DNA of 64,000 nucleotides from an uncultured Chlorobiaceae bacterium (GTDB lineage: Bacteria > Bacteroidota > Chlorobiia > Chlorobiales > Chlorobiaceae), in assembly GCA_903994455.1 (NCBI GenBank), contig CAJEXI010000013.1, forward strand, positions 1 through 64,000, written 5' to 3'. Position numbers and translations under genes: made by a program. Position 1 is the first letter of the stretch. Each line of letters opens with the position of its first letter. Of this stretch, positions 1 through 8,531 are shown piece after piece. Under the pieces are notes generated by a model. The model was given only the letters and a program-made list of their open reading frames with translations, was not told the DNA's origin and did no database searches.

Positions 1-237
1 ACCCCCCAAGCGTTGAGACTTATCGCGCTGCTTGATCATGAAATGAGTGCCGCTGAACTCATGGAAGCCTTGCATATCAAAGACCGCAAACACTTCCGGG
101 ATGCGTTTCTGCAACAAGCTCTGGTTGGTAACTTTGTAGAGATGACCATTCCCGAAAAACCAAGCAGCCCTCTCCAGAAATATCGCCTGACTGAAACGGG
201 TAGTATGGCGCTCAAAAAAAGCCGGGGTGGCGAATGA
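1..237 (+). CDS. C-terminal winged-helix end of a regulator-like protein (partial)
   Basis: The reading frame is open to the left edge, so only the last 78 residues are visible. They look like the C-terminal winged-helix domain found at the end of AlbA_2-type (RecG-related) ATP-binding regulators and of some Fic proteins: a helix-rich start (ALLDHEMSAAELMEAL), then EMTIPEKPSSPLQKYRLTETG, which resembles the usual wing segment. Such genes often sit between hsdM and hsdS in type I restriction loci, which fits the hsdS and hsdR genes downstream. Family assignment is inference from a short tail. The catalytic or binding domain lies outside the window. Confidence 0.55.
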   Translation, partial: TPQALRLIALLDHEMSAAELMEALHIKDRKHFRDAFLQQALVGNFVEMTIPEKPSSPLQKYRLTETGSMALKKSRGGE

Positions 238-361
238 GTGGGCGCTCAGTGAAGTAGTTTTGCTGGTATCTATGGAGCAATTATTAGAACGGTAACTGCT
301 GATTCGTTACCTTCAAGGATAGACAATCAATGAATTCAGGCATGTTACTCGGAGGGAAAAA

Positions 362-1360
362 ATGGCATCTGGCGAGTTACTCAGAAAACTGGTAAAGTCT
401 GGAGCTGACGGAAATTATGAGTCTTTCCGGCAAGTATCAGAGGAGGTCATTCTGGAAGAGCGGGAAAAGCGCCATTACCTTTTGGCCAATGATCTGGAAA
501 AGATTCTTTACGGCCGCACCAGCATCGCCAGCAAGCCTTTGCTCTCTTTGGTCAAGCAGATTCCAAGCGATAAGGAGCGAGGGCTGCCGTTGCTGACAAT
601 CAAAGAACCAGTTCGGTGCATCGAAGACATTGTTCTCTCCGATCAGAACAGCTCCCTGATTGATGAAATTCTTCAGGAGCACCACCGTCAGGAGCTGCTC
701 AACAGCCATGGTCTTTTTCCAGTGGATCGCCTGTTGTTCTGCGGCCCTCCAGGATGTGGAAAAACTCTGGCTGCCGAAGTTTTGGCTTCTGAGTTAGGGT
801 TGCCACTTGCCATAGTGCGGATTGACAGCGTGGTCTCCTCCTACTTGGGAGAAACTGCATCCAACCTCCGGCAGGTTCTTGATTTTGCGGCATCCGTACC
901 GATGGTTGTACTGTTTGATGAGTTTGATGCCCTTGCCAAGGAGCGTGCTGATTCCGCCGATCATGGTGAACTCAAACGGGTAGTCAACGCATTTCTCCAA
1001 TTGCTGGATAGTTATGAGGGGAAAAGCATCCTTATAGCAGCCACCAACCACGAAAGTATTCTTGATGCTGCCGTCTGGCGCAGGTTTGACGAAGTACTGG
1101 TTTTTGAGCCGCCCAATCTGGAACAGTTGCGTCGCCTTCTCGCCTGCAAACTGAGGGGAGTACGTCGGGATTTTGAGGTCGATAACAACGAGGTGGCCAA
1201 CCTGTTCAAGGGAATGAGCCACTCCGATGTGGAGCGGGTACTGCGTCGCGCAACCAAGGAGATGGTTCTGGCAGGTGTAGAATTTTTAAACGAGCGGCAA
1301 CTCAAGTCAGCTATTCGCCGCGAAGATGCCCGGCGTGCACGAATGAAGCGGGGAGAGTGA
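362..1360 (+). CDS. AAA-family ATPase in type I restriction locus
   Basis: A 332-residue ATPase with one AAA module. About 110 N-terminal residues without a recognised fold are followed by Walker A GPPGCGKT (near residue 129), Walker B VVLFDEFDAL (near 180), a sensor-1 segment IAATNH (near 220) and arginines in WRRFDE. The ATG is preceded by a clear GGAGGG at 351-356, five bases away. AAA proteins of this size are often paired with a subtilisin-like (S8) protease in defence regions. No such protease is present here; the next gene is a short fragment and then hsdS. Its role in the restriction locus is unknown, and a loss of the partner is inference. Confidence 0.8.
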   Translation: MASGELLRKLVKSGADGNYESFRQVSEEVILEEREKRHYLLANDLEKILYGRTSIASKPLLSLVKQIPSDKERGLPLLTIKEPVRCIEDIVLSDQNSSLIDEILQEHHRQELLNSHGLFPVDRLLFCGPPGCGKTLAAEVLASELGLPLAIVRIDSVVSSYLGETASNLRQVLDFAASVPMVVLFDEFDALAKERADSADHGELKRVVNAFLQLLDSYEGKSILIAATNHESILDAAVWRRFDEVLVFEPPNLEQLRRLLACKLRGVRRDFEVDNNEVANLFKGMSHSDVERVLRRATKEMVLAGVEFLNERQLKSAIRREDARRARMKRGE

Positions 1361-1364
1361 GCCA

Positions 1365-1631
1365 ATGACGTTGTCTGGGACTGAAAAAAGTGAACTGGTC
1401 ACAAATTGTGACCGATTCGCTACTCTCAAACAATCACACTTTGATTCGCTCAGTTATCAATTACTGCCCGAAAACCATTTGCGTGGTGTCACGAAAATGG
1501 TAGAAATATATGGTATTACAACAACGCGCCCTTTCGCCAACTTTCTCCCCACACAGGCTATTGCTGTCATCAAGAAGCTGAAACGGCGGGTAAGAGCTGA
1601 AGAGAAAAAACTTGAAAAACAATCAGGATAG
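1365..1631 (+). CDS. Short hypothetical, possibly an ORF6N-like remnant
   Basis: An 88-residue frame that starts four bases after the AAA gene and ends 20 bases before hsdS. The stretch SELVTNCDRFATLKQS resembles the middle of ORF6N-domain proteins, where it is normally followed by an FTEQGV-type motif, but here the similarity stops after about 25 residues. The C-terminal part is basic (IKKLKRRVRAEEKKLEKQ) and unrecognised. I read it as a mosaic or decayed gene fragment, but a genuine small protein is possible because it fits tightly between its neighbours. Confidence 0.35.
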   Translation: MTLSGTEKSELVTNCDRFATLKQSHFDSLSYQLLPENHLRGVTKMVEIYGITTTRPFANFLPTQAIAVIKKLKRRVRAEEKKLEKQSG

Positions 1632-1651
1632 CTGCCTGATCCTGAAAAATC

Positions 1652-2887
1652 ATGAACAAGCACACACTGAAACCCGGCTGGAAGCTGGTGAAGTTCGGCG
1701 ATATTGCCCAAAACGTAACGGTTCGTGTTGATCCGGCTAAGGCAAATTCTGATATCTATGTCGGGCTTGAGCATCTTGATCCGAGCACGTTACACCTTCG
1801 TCAGTGGGGGCATCCGTCTGATGTTACAGGTCAGAAATTGGAGTTCAAAAAAGGTGATGTGATTTTTGGACGTCGCCGGGCATATCAGCGGAAGCTTGCC
1901 ATAGCTGAATTCGACGGAATTTGTTCTGCTCATGCAATGGTGGTCAGGGCGAAACCGAAAGTTATTCTGCCAGAGTTTTTACCGTTTTTTCTGCAATCCG
2001 ACATGTTCATGGAGCGAGCCATTGAAATATCTGTCGGTTCACTCTCCCCGACAATCAACTGGAAAACACTGTGTATTCAGGAGTTTCCACTGCCACCTCT
2101 TGAAGAGCAGAAGCGTATTGCCGAGATTTTGTGGGCAGCAGATAACGCATTTGAATACAATATCTCGTTAAAACAAACAGCGCAAAAGCTGTACCTGGCA
2201 ACCATAGAGCATAGGCTTTTTGACAAAGCGAACAAAGATGTCAAAGTTGAAGAACTCGCAACCATCAACAGTGCAACATTATCTGAATCGCGTACTCCTC
2301 CAGATTATCGCTTCAAATATTTAGATATTGGGACTGTGATTGCTCCAAAAACCATCGGTGAGCTTTCGTGTTACTCATTTTCTGATGCACCAAGCAGAGC
2401 GCGAAGAGTTGTTGAAGACCATGACATTTTACTCTCAACCGTTCGCCCAAATTTAAAATCCTTTGTTCGAGTGGAAAAACTGAAGGAGGTTATCATCGCA
2501 TCGACTGGTTTTGTGGTGTTAAGCCCAAAAAGCAGAGCGATTGGCAGTATTTTATTCCACGCTTTTTTTTCAAAACGTTTTGAGGATTTTTGTGAAGCGC
2601 GGGTTACAGGAACAAGTTATCCTGCGATAAGCGCAAAAGATATTGGTGAATTTAAAATATGTATTTCTAAAAACGATGAGGCTGTAACAGCCACTGCAAA
2701 AGCAATAGATGCGATTGATGAAGCTATTGCCAATATAGATTTCAACATATCTCAACTTGATGCTCTGAAAAAAGTTTTAGCGAAGAAAACACTTTCGGAA
2801 GATGCCTATGCGCAACAAAAAGGCCTGCTCAGACGGCAGGCCCATCTCCCTCAGCTCTTACACCCAAAAAGGATGGCTGATGAGTAA
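1652..2887 (+). CDS. hsdS: Type I restriction-modification specificity subunit
   Basis: A 411-residue HsdS, the subunit that gives a type I restriction-modification enzyme its target sequence. Two variable target-recognition regions (about residues 8-140 and 200-340) are each followed by a conserved helical repeat: FPLPPLEEQKRIAEILWAAD after the first, and a long helix with AIDAIDEAIANIDFNISQLD near the C-terminus. Length is normal. The last 25 residues (after KKTLSE) are unusual for HsdS and are encoded across a short GC-rich hairpin (GGCCTGC/GCAGGCC near 2820-2840), so the ancestral stop may have been earlier. hsdR follows 139 bases downstream; the partner methyltransferase hsdM is not in the window. 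Confidence 0.9.
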   Translation: MNKHTLKPGWKLVKFGDIAQNVTVRVDPAKANSDIYVGLEHLDPSTLHLRQWGHPSDVTGQKLEFKKGDVIFGRRRAYQRKLAIAEFDGICSAHAMVVRAKPKVILPEFLPFFLQSDMFMERAIEISVGSLSPTINWKTLCIQEFPLPPLEEQKRIAEILWAADNAFEYNISLKQTAQKLYLATIEHRLFDKANKDVKVEELATINSATLSESRTPPDYRFKYLDIGTVIAPKTIGELSCYSFSDAPSRARRVVEDHDILLSTVRPNLKSFVRVEKLKEVIIASTGFVVLSPKSRAIGSILFHAFFSKRFEDFCEARVTGTSYPAISAKDIGEFKICISKNDEAVTATAKAIDAIDEAIANIDFNISQLDALKKVLAKKTLSEDAYAQQKGLLRRQAHLPQLLHPKRMADE

Positions 2888-3026
2888 AAAGAGTATCTAT
2901 TATTTTTTATCGTTTCCAAAGTTGCAATATCAGTGGTGAAAACACAATGCAGAGAATCTTATGGTGTAACAAGATTTGTTTCATGCTCAATCCGGCTTTC
3001 TGAACTACAAGGATGAGGAGACCAAT

Positions 3027-5987
3027 GTGAACCTGTTCAACGAAACCAACACCGTCGAGCAGATGGTTCTCGACATACTCTCAGGGAATCTGTCGCAGAA
3101 CCTGCTTGCCGAGGAGCGGGCGCTCTACTCCGGTGCGATCAAAGGGTGGCGATTTGTGCCTGCCGAAGAGTTGCCGCGCCAGTACTCCAGCGTGCTGGTG
3201 GAGCCGATGGTTCGTGATGCGCTCATTCGCCTGAACCCGGAGATTAAAGCGCAGCCGGATCGGGCCGATGAGGTGCTTTATCGTCTTCGTACCATTCCGC
3301 TCTCGGTGCAGAGCGAAGGGCTTGTTCGGGCCAATGAGCTGTTTTCGGAATGGCTTCGTGGCGAAAAGTCCATGCCTTTTGGCGAACACGGTGAACACTC
3401 GTCGGTGCGGCTGATTGATTTTGAGGATCTGGGCAATAACGACTATGTGGTGACCAGTCAGTGGGTCTACCCGGTTAAGGAGGGTGGTCGCCGTTTCGAC
3501 ATTCTGCTGCTGGTCAACGGGATTCCGCTTGTCATCGGCGAGGCCAAAACACCGGTTCGTCCGGCAGTTACCTGGGTGGATGGTGCCAGTGATATTCATA
3601 ACGGCTATGAGCAGAGTGTGCCGCAAATGTTTGTGCCCAATGTGCTCTCCTTTGCGACCGAGGGCAAATGCTATCGTTATGGCACCGTGCGCATGCCCAT
3701 TGATATCTGGGGCCCTTGGCATGGAAGCGAGAACAAGTCGGAGGGGACAATGGCTGATGTGCAGCGCTCCATAGCCGCGATGCTTCGACCGCATATTGTG
3801 CTCGACATTTTGCAGAACTTTACCCTCTTTGCCACCGACAAAAAGCATCGGCGCATTAAAATCATCAGCCGTTACCAGCAGTATGAAACGGCAAACCTCA
3901 TGGTCTCCCGTGTTGTGCATGGATACCCGAAAAAAGGGCTCGTCTGGCATTTTCAGGGTTCGGGCAAGTCACTGCTGATGGTCTTTGCAGCGCAGAAACT
4001 GAGGATGCACGGCAAGCTTGGAAACCCGACGGTGATCATCGTTGTTGACCGAATTGATCTCGACACCCAGATCACCGCCACCTTTAACGCCACCGATATT
4101 CCAAACATGATCGGGGCGGCTACCCGGCAGGAGCTGCAAAAGCTGCTTGGTGCGGACACTCGAAAAATCATCATCACCACCATTCACAAGTTCGGCGAGG
4201 CAGAGAGTTGCCTGAATGACCGTTCAAACATCATTGTGATGGTGGACGAAGCCCATCGTACCCAGGAGGGTGATCTGGGGCGCAAAATGCGGGCGGCACT
4301 GCCCCACGCTTTTCTCTTTGGCTTGACCGGCACGCCAATCAACAAGCGCGACCGCAATACCTTCTGGGCCTTCGGAGCAGAGGAGGACAAGCAGGGGTAT
4401 ATGAGCCGCTACTCCTTTCAGGACTCGATTCGCGACAACGCCACACTGCCACTGCACTTCGAGGCGGTTGATGTCAAGCTCCATATCAACAAGGAGGCGA
4501 TCAATGAAGCCTATCTGCTGATTACCGATCAGTTGAACGAGCAGGATCGCGATGAGCTGGCCAAGCGAGCGGCGAAGATGGCGGTGCTGGTCAAGGCACC
4601 TGCAAGGGTAGAGGCAATCTGCCACCACATCGCACATCATTATCAAACCAAGGTTGAGCCCAACGGCTTCAAGGCGCAGGTGGTCGTTTTGGACCGGGAG
4701 TGCTGCGTCCTCTATAAAAAGGCGTTGGACAAACTGCTCGGAAAAGATGCCAGTGCCATTGTCATGCACACACAGGGCGGAAAGGGTGATGAATACGCCG
4801 AATGGCAACTCTCCAAAGATGATGAGGCAAAGTTGCTCGACCGCTTTCGTGACACGGCTGATCCGCTCAAGTTCCTGATTGTCACTTCAAAGCTGTTAAC
4901 CGGTTTCGATGCGCCGATTCTTCAGGTGATGTACCTCGACAAGCTGATGAAAGATCACAGCCTGCTCCAGGCCATCTGCCGCACAAACCGCCGTTATCCC
5001 GGCAAAAGCCACGGCCTTATTGTCGATTATCTCGGCATTTTTGATGACGTTGCAACAGCGCTCGATTTCGATGACAAAGCGGTACAGCGGGTTATCACCA
5101 ATCTGGATGAGCTGAAAAAAGAGCTGCCAACACAAGTAGAAAAATGCCTGCTGTTTTTTCCCGGAGTAGATCGCTCCGTTGGTGGTTACGAAGGGTTGAT
5201 TGCCGCTCAGGATTGCCTGCCTGACAACGACACTCGCGACAAATTTGCGGCAGAATACTCGGTACTTTCCAGACTTTGGGAAGCCTTGTCGCCCGACCAC
5301 GCCCTCGAACCTTATGAGGCAGAGTACAAGTGGCTGACTCAGGTGTATGAATCGGTAAAGCCGCCGAGCGGGAATGGCAAGCTGCTCTGGCACGCCCTTG
5401 GAGCCAAAACAATTGAGCTGGTTCACGAAAATGTGCATCTGCAAACGCTTCGTGACGATCTCGATACACTGGTGATGGATGCCGATGTGCTGGAAAGTCT
5501 GCTCGAATCGAGGGAGCCCGGCAAAAAGTCAAAAGAGATTGAAATCAAGCTCATTGCCCGCTTGCGCAGGCACAAAAACAACCCGATTTTTATTGCACTG
5601 GGCGAGAGACTTGAAAAACTCAGGGAGAAGCATGAGCAGGGGTTGCTGCACAGCCTCGACTTTTTGAAAGAGCTGCTGATGCTCGCAAAAGAGGTGTTAC
5701 AGGCCGAGAAAGAGGTCACCCCTCCCGATGAGCAAAGCAAGGCAAAAGCAGCTCTGACCGAACTCCTGGCAGAGGTGAAAAATGTAACGACGCCGATCGT
5801 CGTTGAGCGAATCGTGACCGACATCGACGAAATTGTCCGTCTGGTTCGTTTTCCGGGATGGCAAAGCACCAAAGCGGGAGAGCGTGAAGTGCAAAGGGCG
5901 CTCCGCAAGGTGATTTACGTGAAATACCAGATCAAAGACCAGGACTTGTTTGACAAGGCTTATGGCTATATCCGGCAGTACTATTGA
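3027..5987 (+). CDS. hsdR: Type I restriction enzyme R subunit (nuclease/translocase)
   Basis: HsdR cuts unmodified DNA after ATP-driven translocation. The N-terminal nuclease domain shows the PD-ExK pattern (RRFDILLLVNG, then VIGEAK); the helicase part has Walker A FQGSGKS, DEAH box VMVDEAHR, and LFGLTGTPINK. The C-terminal helical domain mates with HsdS/HsdM. I chose GTG at 3027 (VNLFNETNTVEQM), a start typical of this subfamily, with AGGAG seven bases upstream; a TTG at 2976 is in frame but has no ribosome site. The product is 986 residues, a usual length. The last third is partly duplicated in a decayed copy at 8058-8402. Confidence 0.93.
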   Translation: MNLFNETNTVEQMVLDILSGNLSQNLLAEERALYSGAIKGWRFVPAEELPRQYSSVLVEPMVRDALIRLNPEIKAQPDRADEVLYRLRTIPLSVQSEGLVRANELFSEWLRGEKSMPFGEHGEHSSVRLIDFEDLGNNDYVVTSQWVYPVKEGGRRFDILLLVNGIPLVIGEAKTPVRPAVTWVDGASDIHNGYEQSVPQMFVPNVLSFATEGKCYRYGTVRMPIDIWGPWHGSENKSEGTMADVQRSIAAMLRPHIVLDILQNFTLFATDKKHRRIKIISRYQQYETANLMVSRVVHGYPKKGLVWHFQGSGKSLLMVFAAQKLRMHGKLGNPTVIIVVDRIDLDTQITATFNATDIPNMIGAATRQELQKLLGADTRKIIITTIHKFGEAESCLNDRSNIIVMVDEAHRTQEGDLGRKMRAALPHAFLFGLTGTPINKRDRNTFWAFGAEEDKQGYMSRYSFQDSIRDNATLPLHFEAVDVKLHINKEAINEAYLLITDQLNEQDRDELAKRAAKMAVLVKAPARVEAICHHIAHHYQTKVEPNGFKAQVVVLDRECCVLYKKALDKLLGKDASAIVMHTQGGKGDEYAEWQLSKDDEAKLLDRFRDTADPLKFLIVTSKLLTGFDAPILQVMYLDKLMKDHSLLQAICRTNRRYPGKSHGLIVDYLGIFDDVATALDFDDKAVQRVITNLDELKKELPTQVEKCLLFFPGVDRSVGGYEGLIAAQDCLPDNDTRDKFAAEYSVLSRLWEALSPDHALEPYEAEYKWLTQVYESVKPPSGNGKLLWHALGAKTIELVHENVHLQTLRDDLDTLVMDADVLESLLESREPGKKSKEIEIKLIARLRRHKNNPIFIALGERLEKLREKHEQGLLHSLDFLKELLMLAKEVLQAEKEVTPPDEQSKAKAALTELLAEVKNVTTPIVVERIVTDIDEIVRLVRFPGWQSTKAGEREVQRALRKVIYVKYQIKDQDLFDKAYGYIRQYY

Positions 5988-6041
5988 CAGGTCGAAAGCA
6001 ATGAGAATGGAGCTGGTATTGAGTTTCTGGCCCCCACGAAC

Positions 6042-6071
6042 AAAAAAAGCCCGCAAGCACTAAACTTGCGG
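6042..6071 (-). terminator. Rho-independent terminator-like hairpin, minus strand
   Basis: CCGCAAG (6051-6057) pairs with CTTGCGG (6065-6071) around a 7-base loop. Read on the minus strand the stem is followed by GCTTTTTTTG, a good terminator tail; on the plus strand (end of hsdR) the tail is poor. It lies directly downstream of the tRNA-like remnant at 6090-6124, so it may be the old tRNA terminator. A diverged copy follows the hsdR remnant near 8462. Confidence 0.6.
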
Positions 6072-6089
6072 ACTTTCTGTACAGCAGTG

Positions 6090-6124
6090 TGGACGATAGA
6101 GGATTCGAGCCTCTGACTTCTACA
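6090..6124 (-). other. 3' half of a tRNA gene (remnant, possible attachment site)
   Basis: On the minus strand this segment reads as a 3' tRNA half: anticodon-stem strand TGTAG, 5-base variable region AAGTC, a perfect T-stem AGAGG/CCTCT with loop CTCGAAT, a 7-base acceptor strand ATCGTCC and discriminator A. CCA is not encoded. The matching 5' half is absent: upstream bases do not pair with TGTAG or ATCGTCC. The loop begins C instead of T at position 54. A tRNA 3' half followed by a terminator is the usual footprint of an integrative element that recombined at a tRNA gene. Confidence 0.5.
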
Positions 6125-6554
6125 GTGTAAATATCATACTAAAACTATATGCTATTGATATAAAAGGAGTTAATGGCCTATAAAATTTTCGATAAAGTAA
6201 AAGCATTGGCCACCAGCTCTCGTACAGCAAACTCTTGAAACACCGCAACAGTTTTACACAGAGCTTTTTCAATGACTTCATTGACAGGCAAGAGCCCGTG
6301 GATATAGGTGATAAGTCCTTCGAAACCGCTGGCGTGGCGTTTTGCACGGACGTTTCAGTAAAACCCATAACTGCGACAGAAGGGAGCACTGTCCTTTCAG
6401 GGCGAAACTACAGGTTCAATTCAGATCATGATACGTTTTAAAGCTGTCCAGAATTATTTCGACACATTTGCCATTTCTCAAGAATTTATTTAAGATGATA
6501 TTTGCGACAAAACCGACATATTAGGACGAATAACGCGATATTCTGAACAAAATA
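6125..6554. other. Intergenic stretch without a recognised gene
   Basis: About 430 bases between the tRNA-like remnant and the fic gene. Short frames exist on both strands (for example 6235-6441 on the plus strand) but none shows a motif, a ribosome site or a recognisable family. AT-rich sequence just before 6555 probably holds the fic promoter; I see no clear boxes. Confidence 0.4.
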
Positions 6555-8087
6555 ATGAAGACATCGCTAAAAAACACGACAGTCGATGACTCTCTGATCC
6601 TTTATGCAGAACTCAATGATGCTGAGATAAGAGCAGCACAACGGCACCTGAAAACCGGGTTGTTTAAGCGGATTGTCTCTGGCGTTCTCAGCGCCAGCCC
6701 TGAAAAGGAGTGGCCAGCAATTATTGCTTTGCACAGAATACGACTCCTCGCTGCTCTTTTCCCTGGTGCGGTAATCGGCTATCGAAGTGCCTTCAGTGGC
6801 GGTATGCCCGTCGATGGCGTGATGCACCTCAGCTACAGCTACAAAAGGGGCATCGATTTACCGGGATTGCGAGTCGTTCTGGTCAAGGGACACGGTAACG
6901 TTCAAGGTGACCAGCCAATGTCAGGACGAAACATATTTTTTCCCTCTCAAGCGCGCATGCTGATGGAAAACCTCACCCAGAGTCGTGGAGCGATCAAAAA
7001 AGCTATGGGTCGTATTGCCGTCGAAGAACGGCTGATCAGTATTTATGAATCGAGAGGCCCTGAAGCTCTCAACCGCATCAGGGATGAAGCTCGCACTATT
7101 GCCGCCACCCTGGAGTTTGAGAAGGAATTCAGCATGTTGCATGACCTCATCGGAAGCATTCTCGGAACAAAAAGTGCCCAACTCGCCACTGCAGCAAGAC
7201 AAGCACTGGCCGCAGGCACACCTTTTGACGCTCGGCGTTTGGCCCTTTTTGAAACGTTGGCCGCCACATTGCGAGCAATGCCTCTCATGCAAAAACCATC
7301 ACCAACCACAACCGGAAGCGCGCGCTTCAATTTTGCGTTTCTGGAGTCCTATTTCAGCAACTTCATCGAGGGAACGGAATTCGATGTCTCTGAAGCACGG
7401 CGAATTGTACTTGAAGGGAAAATTATCGACCAACGCCCGAAAGACTCTCACGATATTCTCGGTGTATTCAGGCAGGCCATTGATCCCGGGTGGTCAAACC
7501 AGTCGATGGCACCTGGAGAAGCTGTCTTGCATCAGTTGCGGCAGCGCCATCTGGATCTGATGAAAGAACGGCCGGAAGCGGCTCCCGGTGATTTCAAAGA
7601 GCGTGAGAATTTTGCAGGAAACACGACGTTCGTTTCACCGAGAAACGTACGCGGAACAATGATTGAGGGAAGCAAGCTGTTGCCATCGGTTCAACCCGGC
7701 ATGGCGAGGGCGTTGCTTGCAATGTTCATCGTCTCGGAAGTACATCCATTTATTGATGGAAATGGCCGACTTGCACGCCTCGTTATGAACGCAGAATTGT
7801 CTGTTGTCAATGCATGCAGAGTAATTGTCCCAACGTTATTCAGAGAGGAATATCTGGACTACCTGCGCGTGCTTACACGGCAAGGAAAACCAGAACCATT
7901 CATTTCCGCCATGCAGAAAATCCAGCAATGGAGCGCCGCGTTCGACTACACCGATCTGGATAGGGTGATTGACCAGATGAAGGCCTGCAACGCATTCGAA
8001 AAATCCCTCAAGCAGTACCAGTTGCTCAACCTCTCTGACTTGAGTAGCGGTTCTCAAATCGCTCCGTTGGTGGTTACGAAGGGTTGA
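6555..8087 (+). CDS. Fic-domain protein with AbiEi-like N-terminal region
   Basis: Fic enzymes transfer AMP or related groups from nucleotides to proteins. The catalytic motif HPFIDGNGRLAR is intact (near residue 397). The autoinhibitory pattern S/T-x-x-x-E-G/N is present as SNFIEG (near 262), so the protein should be self-inhibited. Residues 1-150 resemble AbiEi-type antitoxins: a winged helix ending GLFKRIVSGVL, then WPAIIALHRIRLLAALFPGAVIGYRSA. About 510 residues. The last nine residues and the stop (IAPLVVTKG) are encoded by DNA derived from hsdR read in another frame, so the native C-terminus was replaced. The gene sits between hsdR and a decayed hsdR end, which suggests insertion or recombination. 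Confidence 0.85.
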   Translation: MKTSLKNTTVDDSLILYAELNDAEIRAAQRHLKTGLFKRIVSGVLSASPEKEWPAIIALHRIRLLAALFPGAVIGYRSAFSGGMPVDGVMHLSYSYKRGIDLPGLRVVLVKGHGNVQGDQPMSGRNIFFPSQARMLMENLTQSRGAIKKAMGRIAVEERLISIYESRGPEALNRIRDEARTIAATLEFEKEFSMLHDLIGSILGTKSAQLATAARQALAAGTPFDARRLALFETLAATLRAMPLMQKPSPTTTGSARFNFAFLESYFSNFIEGTEFDVSEARRIVLEGKIIDQRPKDSHDILGVFRQAIDPGWSNQSMAPGEAVLHQLRQRHLDLMKERPEAAPGDFKERENFAGNTTFVSPRNVRGTMIEGSKLLPSVQPGMARALLAMFIVSEVHPFIDGNGRLARLVMNAELSVVNACRVIVPTLFREEYLDYLRVLTRQGKPEPFISAMQKIQQWSAAFDYTDLDRVIDQMKACNAFEKSLKQYQLLNLSDLSSGSQIAPLVVTKG

Positions 8088-8402
8088 TTGCCACTCAGGA
8101 CTGCCTGCCTGACAACGACACTCTCGACAAATTTGCGGCTGAATACTCGCTGCTTTCCAGACTTTGGGAAGCCTTGTCGCCCGACCATTCTCTCGAAGCT
8201 TATGAGACCGATTGTCGTTGAGCGAATCGTGACCGACATCGACGAAATTGTCCGCCTGGTTCGTTTCCCCGGCTGGCAAAGCACCAAAGCGGGAGAGCGT
8301 GAAGTGCAAAGGGCGCTCCGCAAGATGATTTACGTGAAATACCAGATCAAAGACCAGGACTTGTTTGACAAGGCTTATGGCTATATCCGGCAGTATTATT
8401 GA
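8058..8402 (+). pseudogene. Decayed duplicate of the hsdR 3' end
   Basis: Bases 8058-8206 match hsdR 5170-5318 and 8208-8402 match 5793-5987, each without indels and with few mismatches. The intervening hsdR segment (473 bases by the change in offset) is missing; the loss shifts the frame, so the first block ends at TGA soon after the junction (YETDCR, stop). The second block still encodes the native HsdR end (ERIVTDIDEIVRLVRF to YGYIRQYY). No start or ribosome site is present. The first 30 bases also encode the end of the fic gene in another frame. It is a recombination scar, not a functional gene. Confidence 0.88.
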
Positions 8403-8461
8403 CAAGTCGAAAGCAATGAGAATGAAGTGGAATTGAAGGTTGCTAAGGAAAAACAAAAAAA

Positions 8462-8486
8462 GCCCTCAAGCGCTAAACTTGCGGGC
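8462..8486. terminator. Diverged copy of the hsdR-distal hairpin
   Basis: GCCCTCAAG and CTTGCGGGC pair with one mismatch around a 7-base loop, flanked upstream by a run of A. It is the copy of the hairpin at 6042-6071 and shows that the duplicated block continues beyond the hsdR stop. On the minus strand it would give a terminator with a T-run, but abiEii ends further right on that strand at 8532, so it could serve that operon. Confidence 0.45.
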
Positions 8487-8531
8487 TTGACAAAAATTTT
8501 ATCCCTATCGATCAAGACATAAAAACAATGA

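Noticed and set aside
2976-3026. TTG start giving a longer HsdR
   Set aside because: The GTG at 3027 has a good ribosome site and begins exactly at the family-typical residues; the extension has neither.
3081-3950. Long frame opposite hsdR
   Set aside because: Overlaps the conserved nuclease domain of hsdR completely and has no ribosome site or recognisable domain.
8088-8207. A separate protein starting at 8088 that ends with the HsdR tail
   Set aside because: Its first 40 residues are an out-of-frame reading of the hsdR block; only the last part is native HsdR sequence, so it is a pseudogene.
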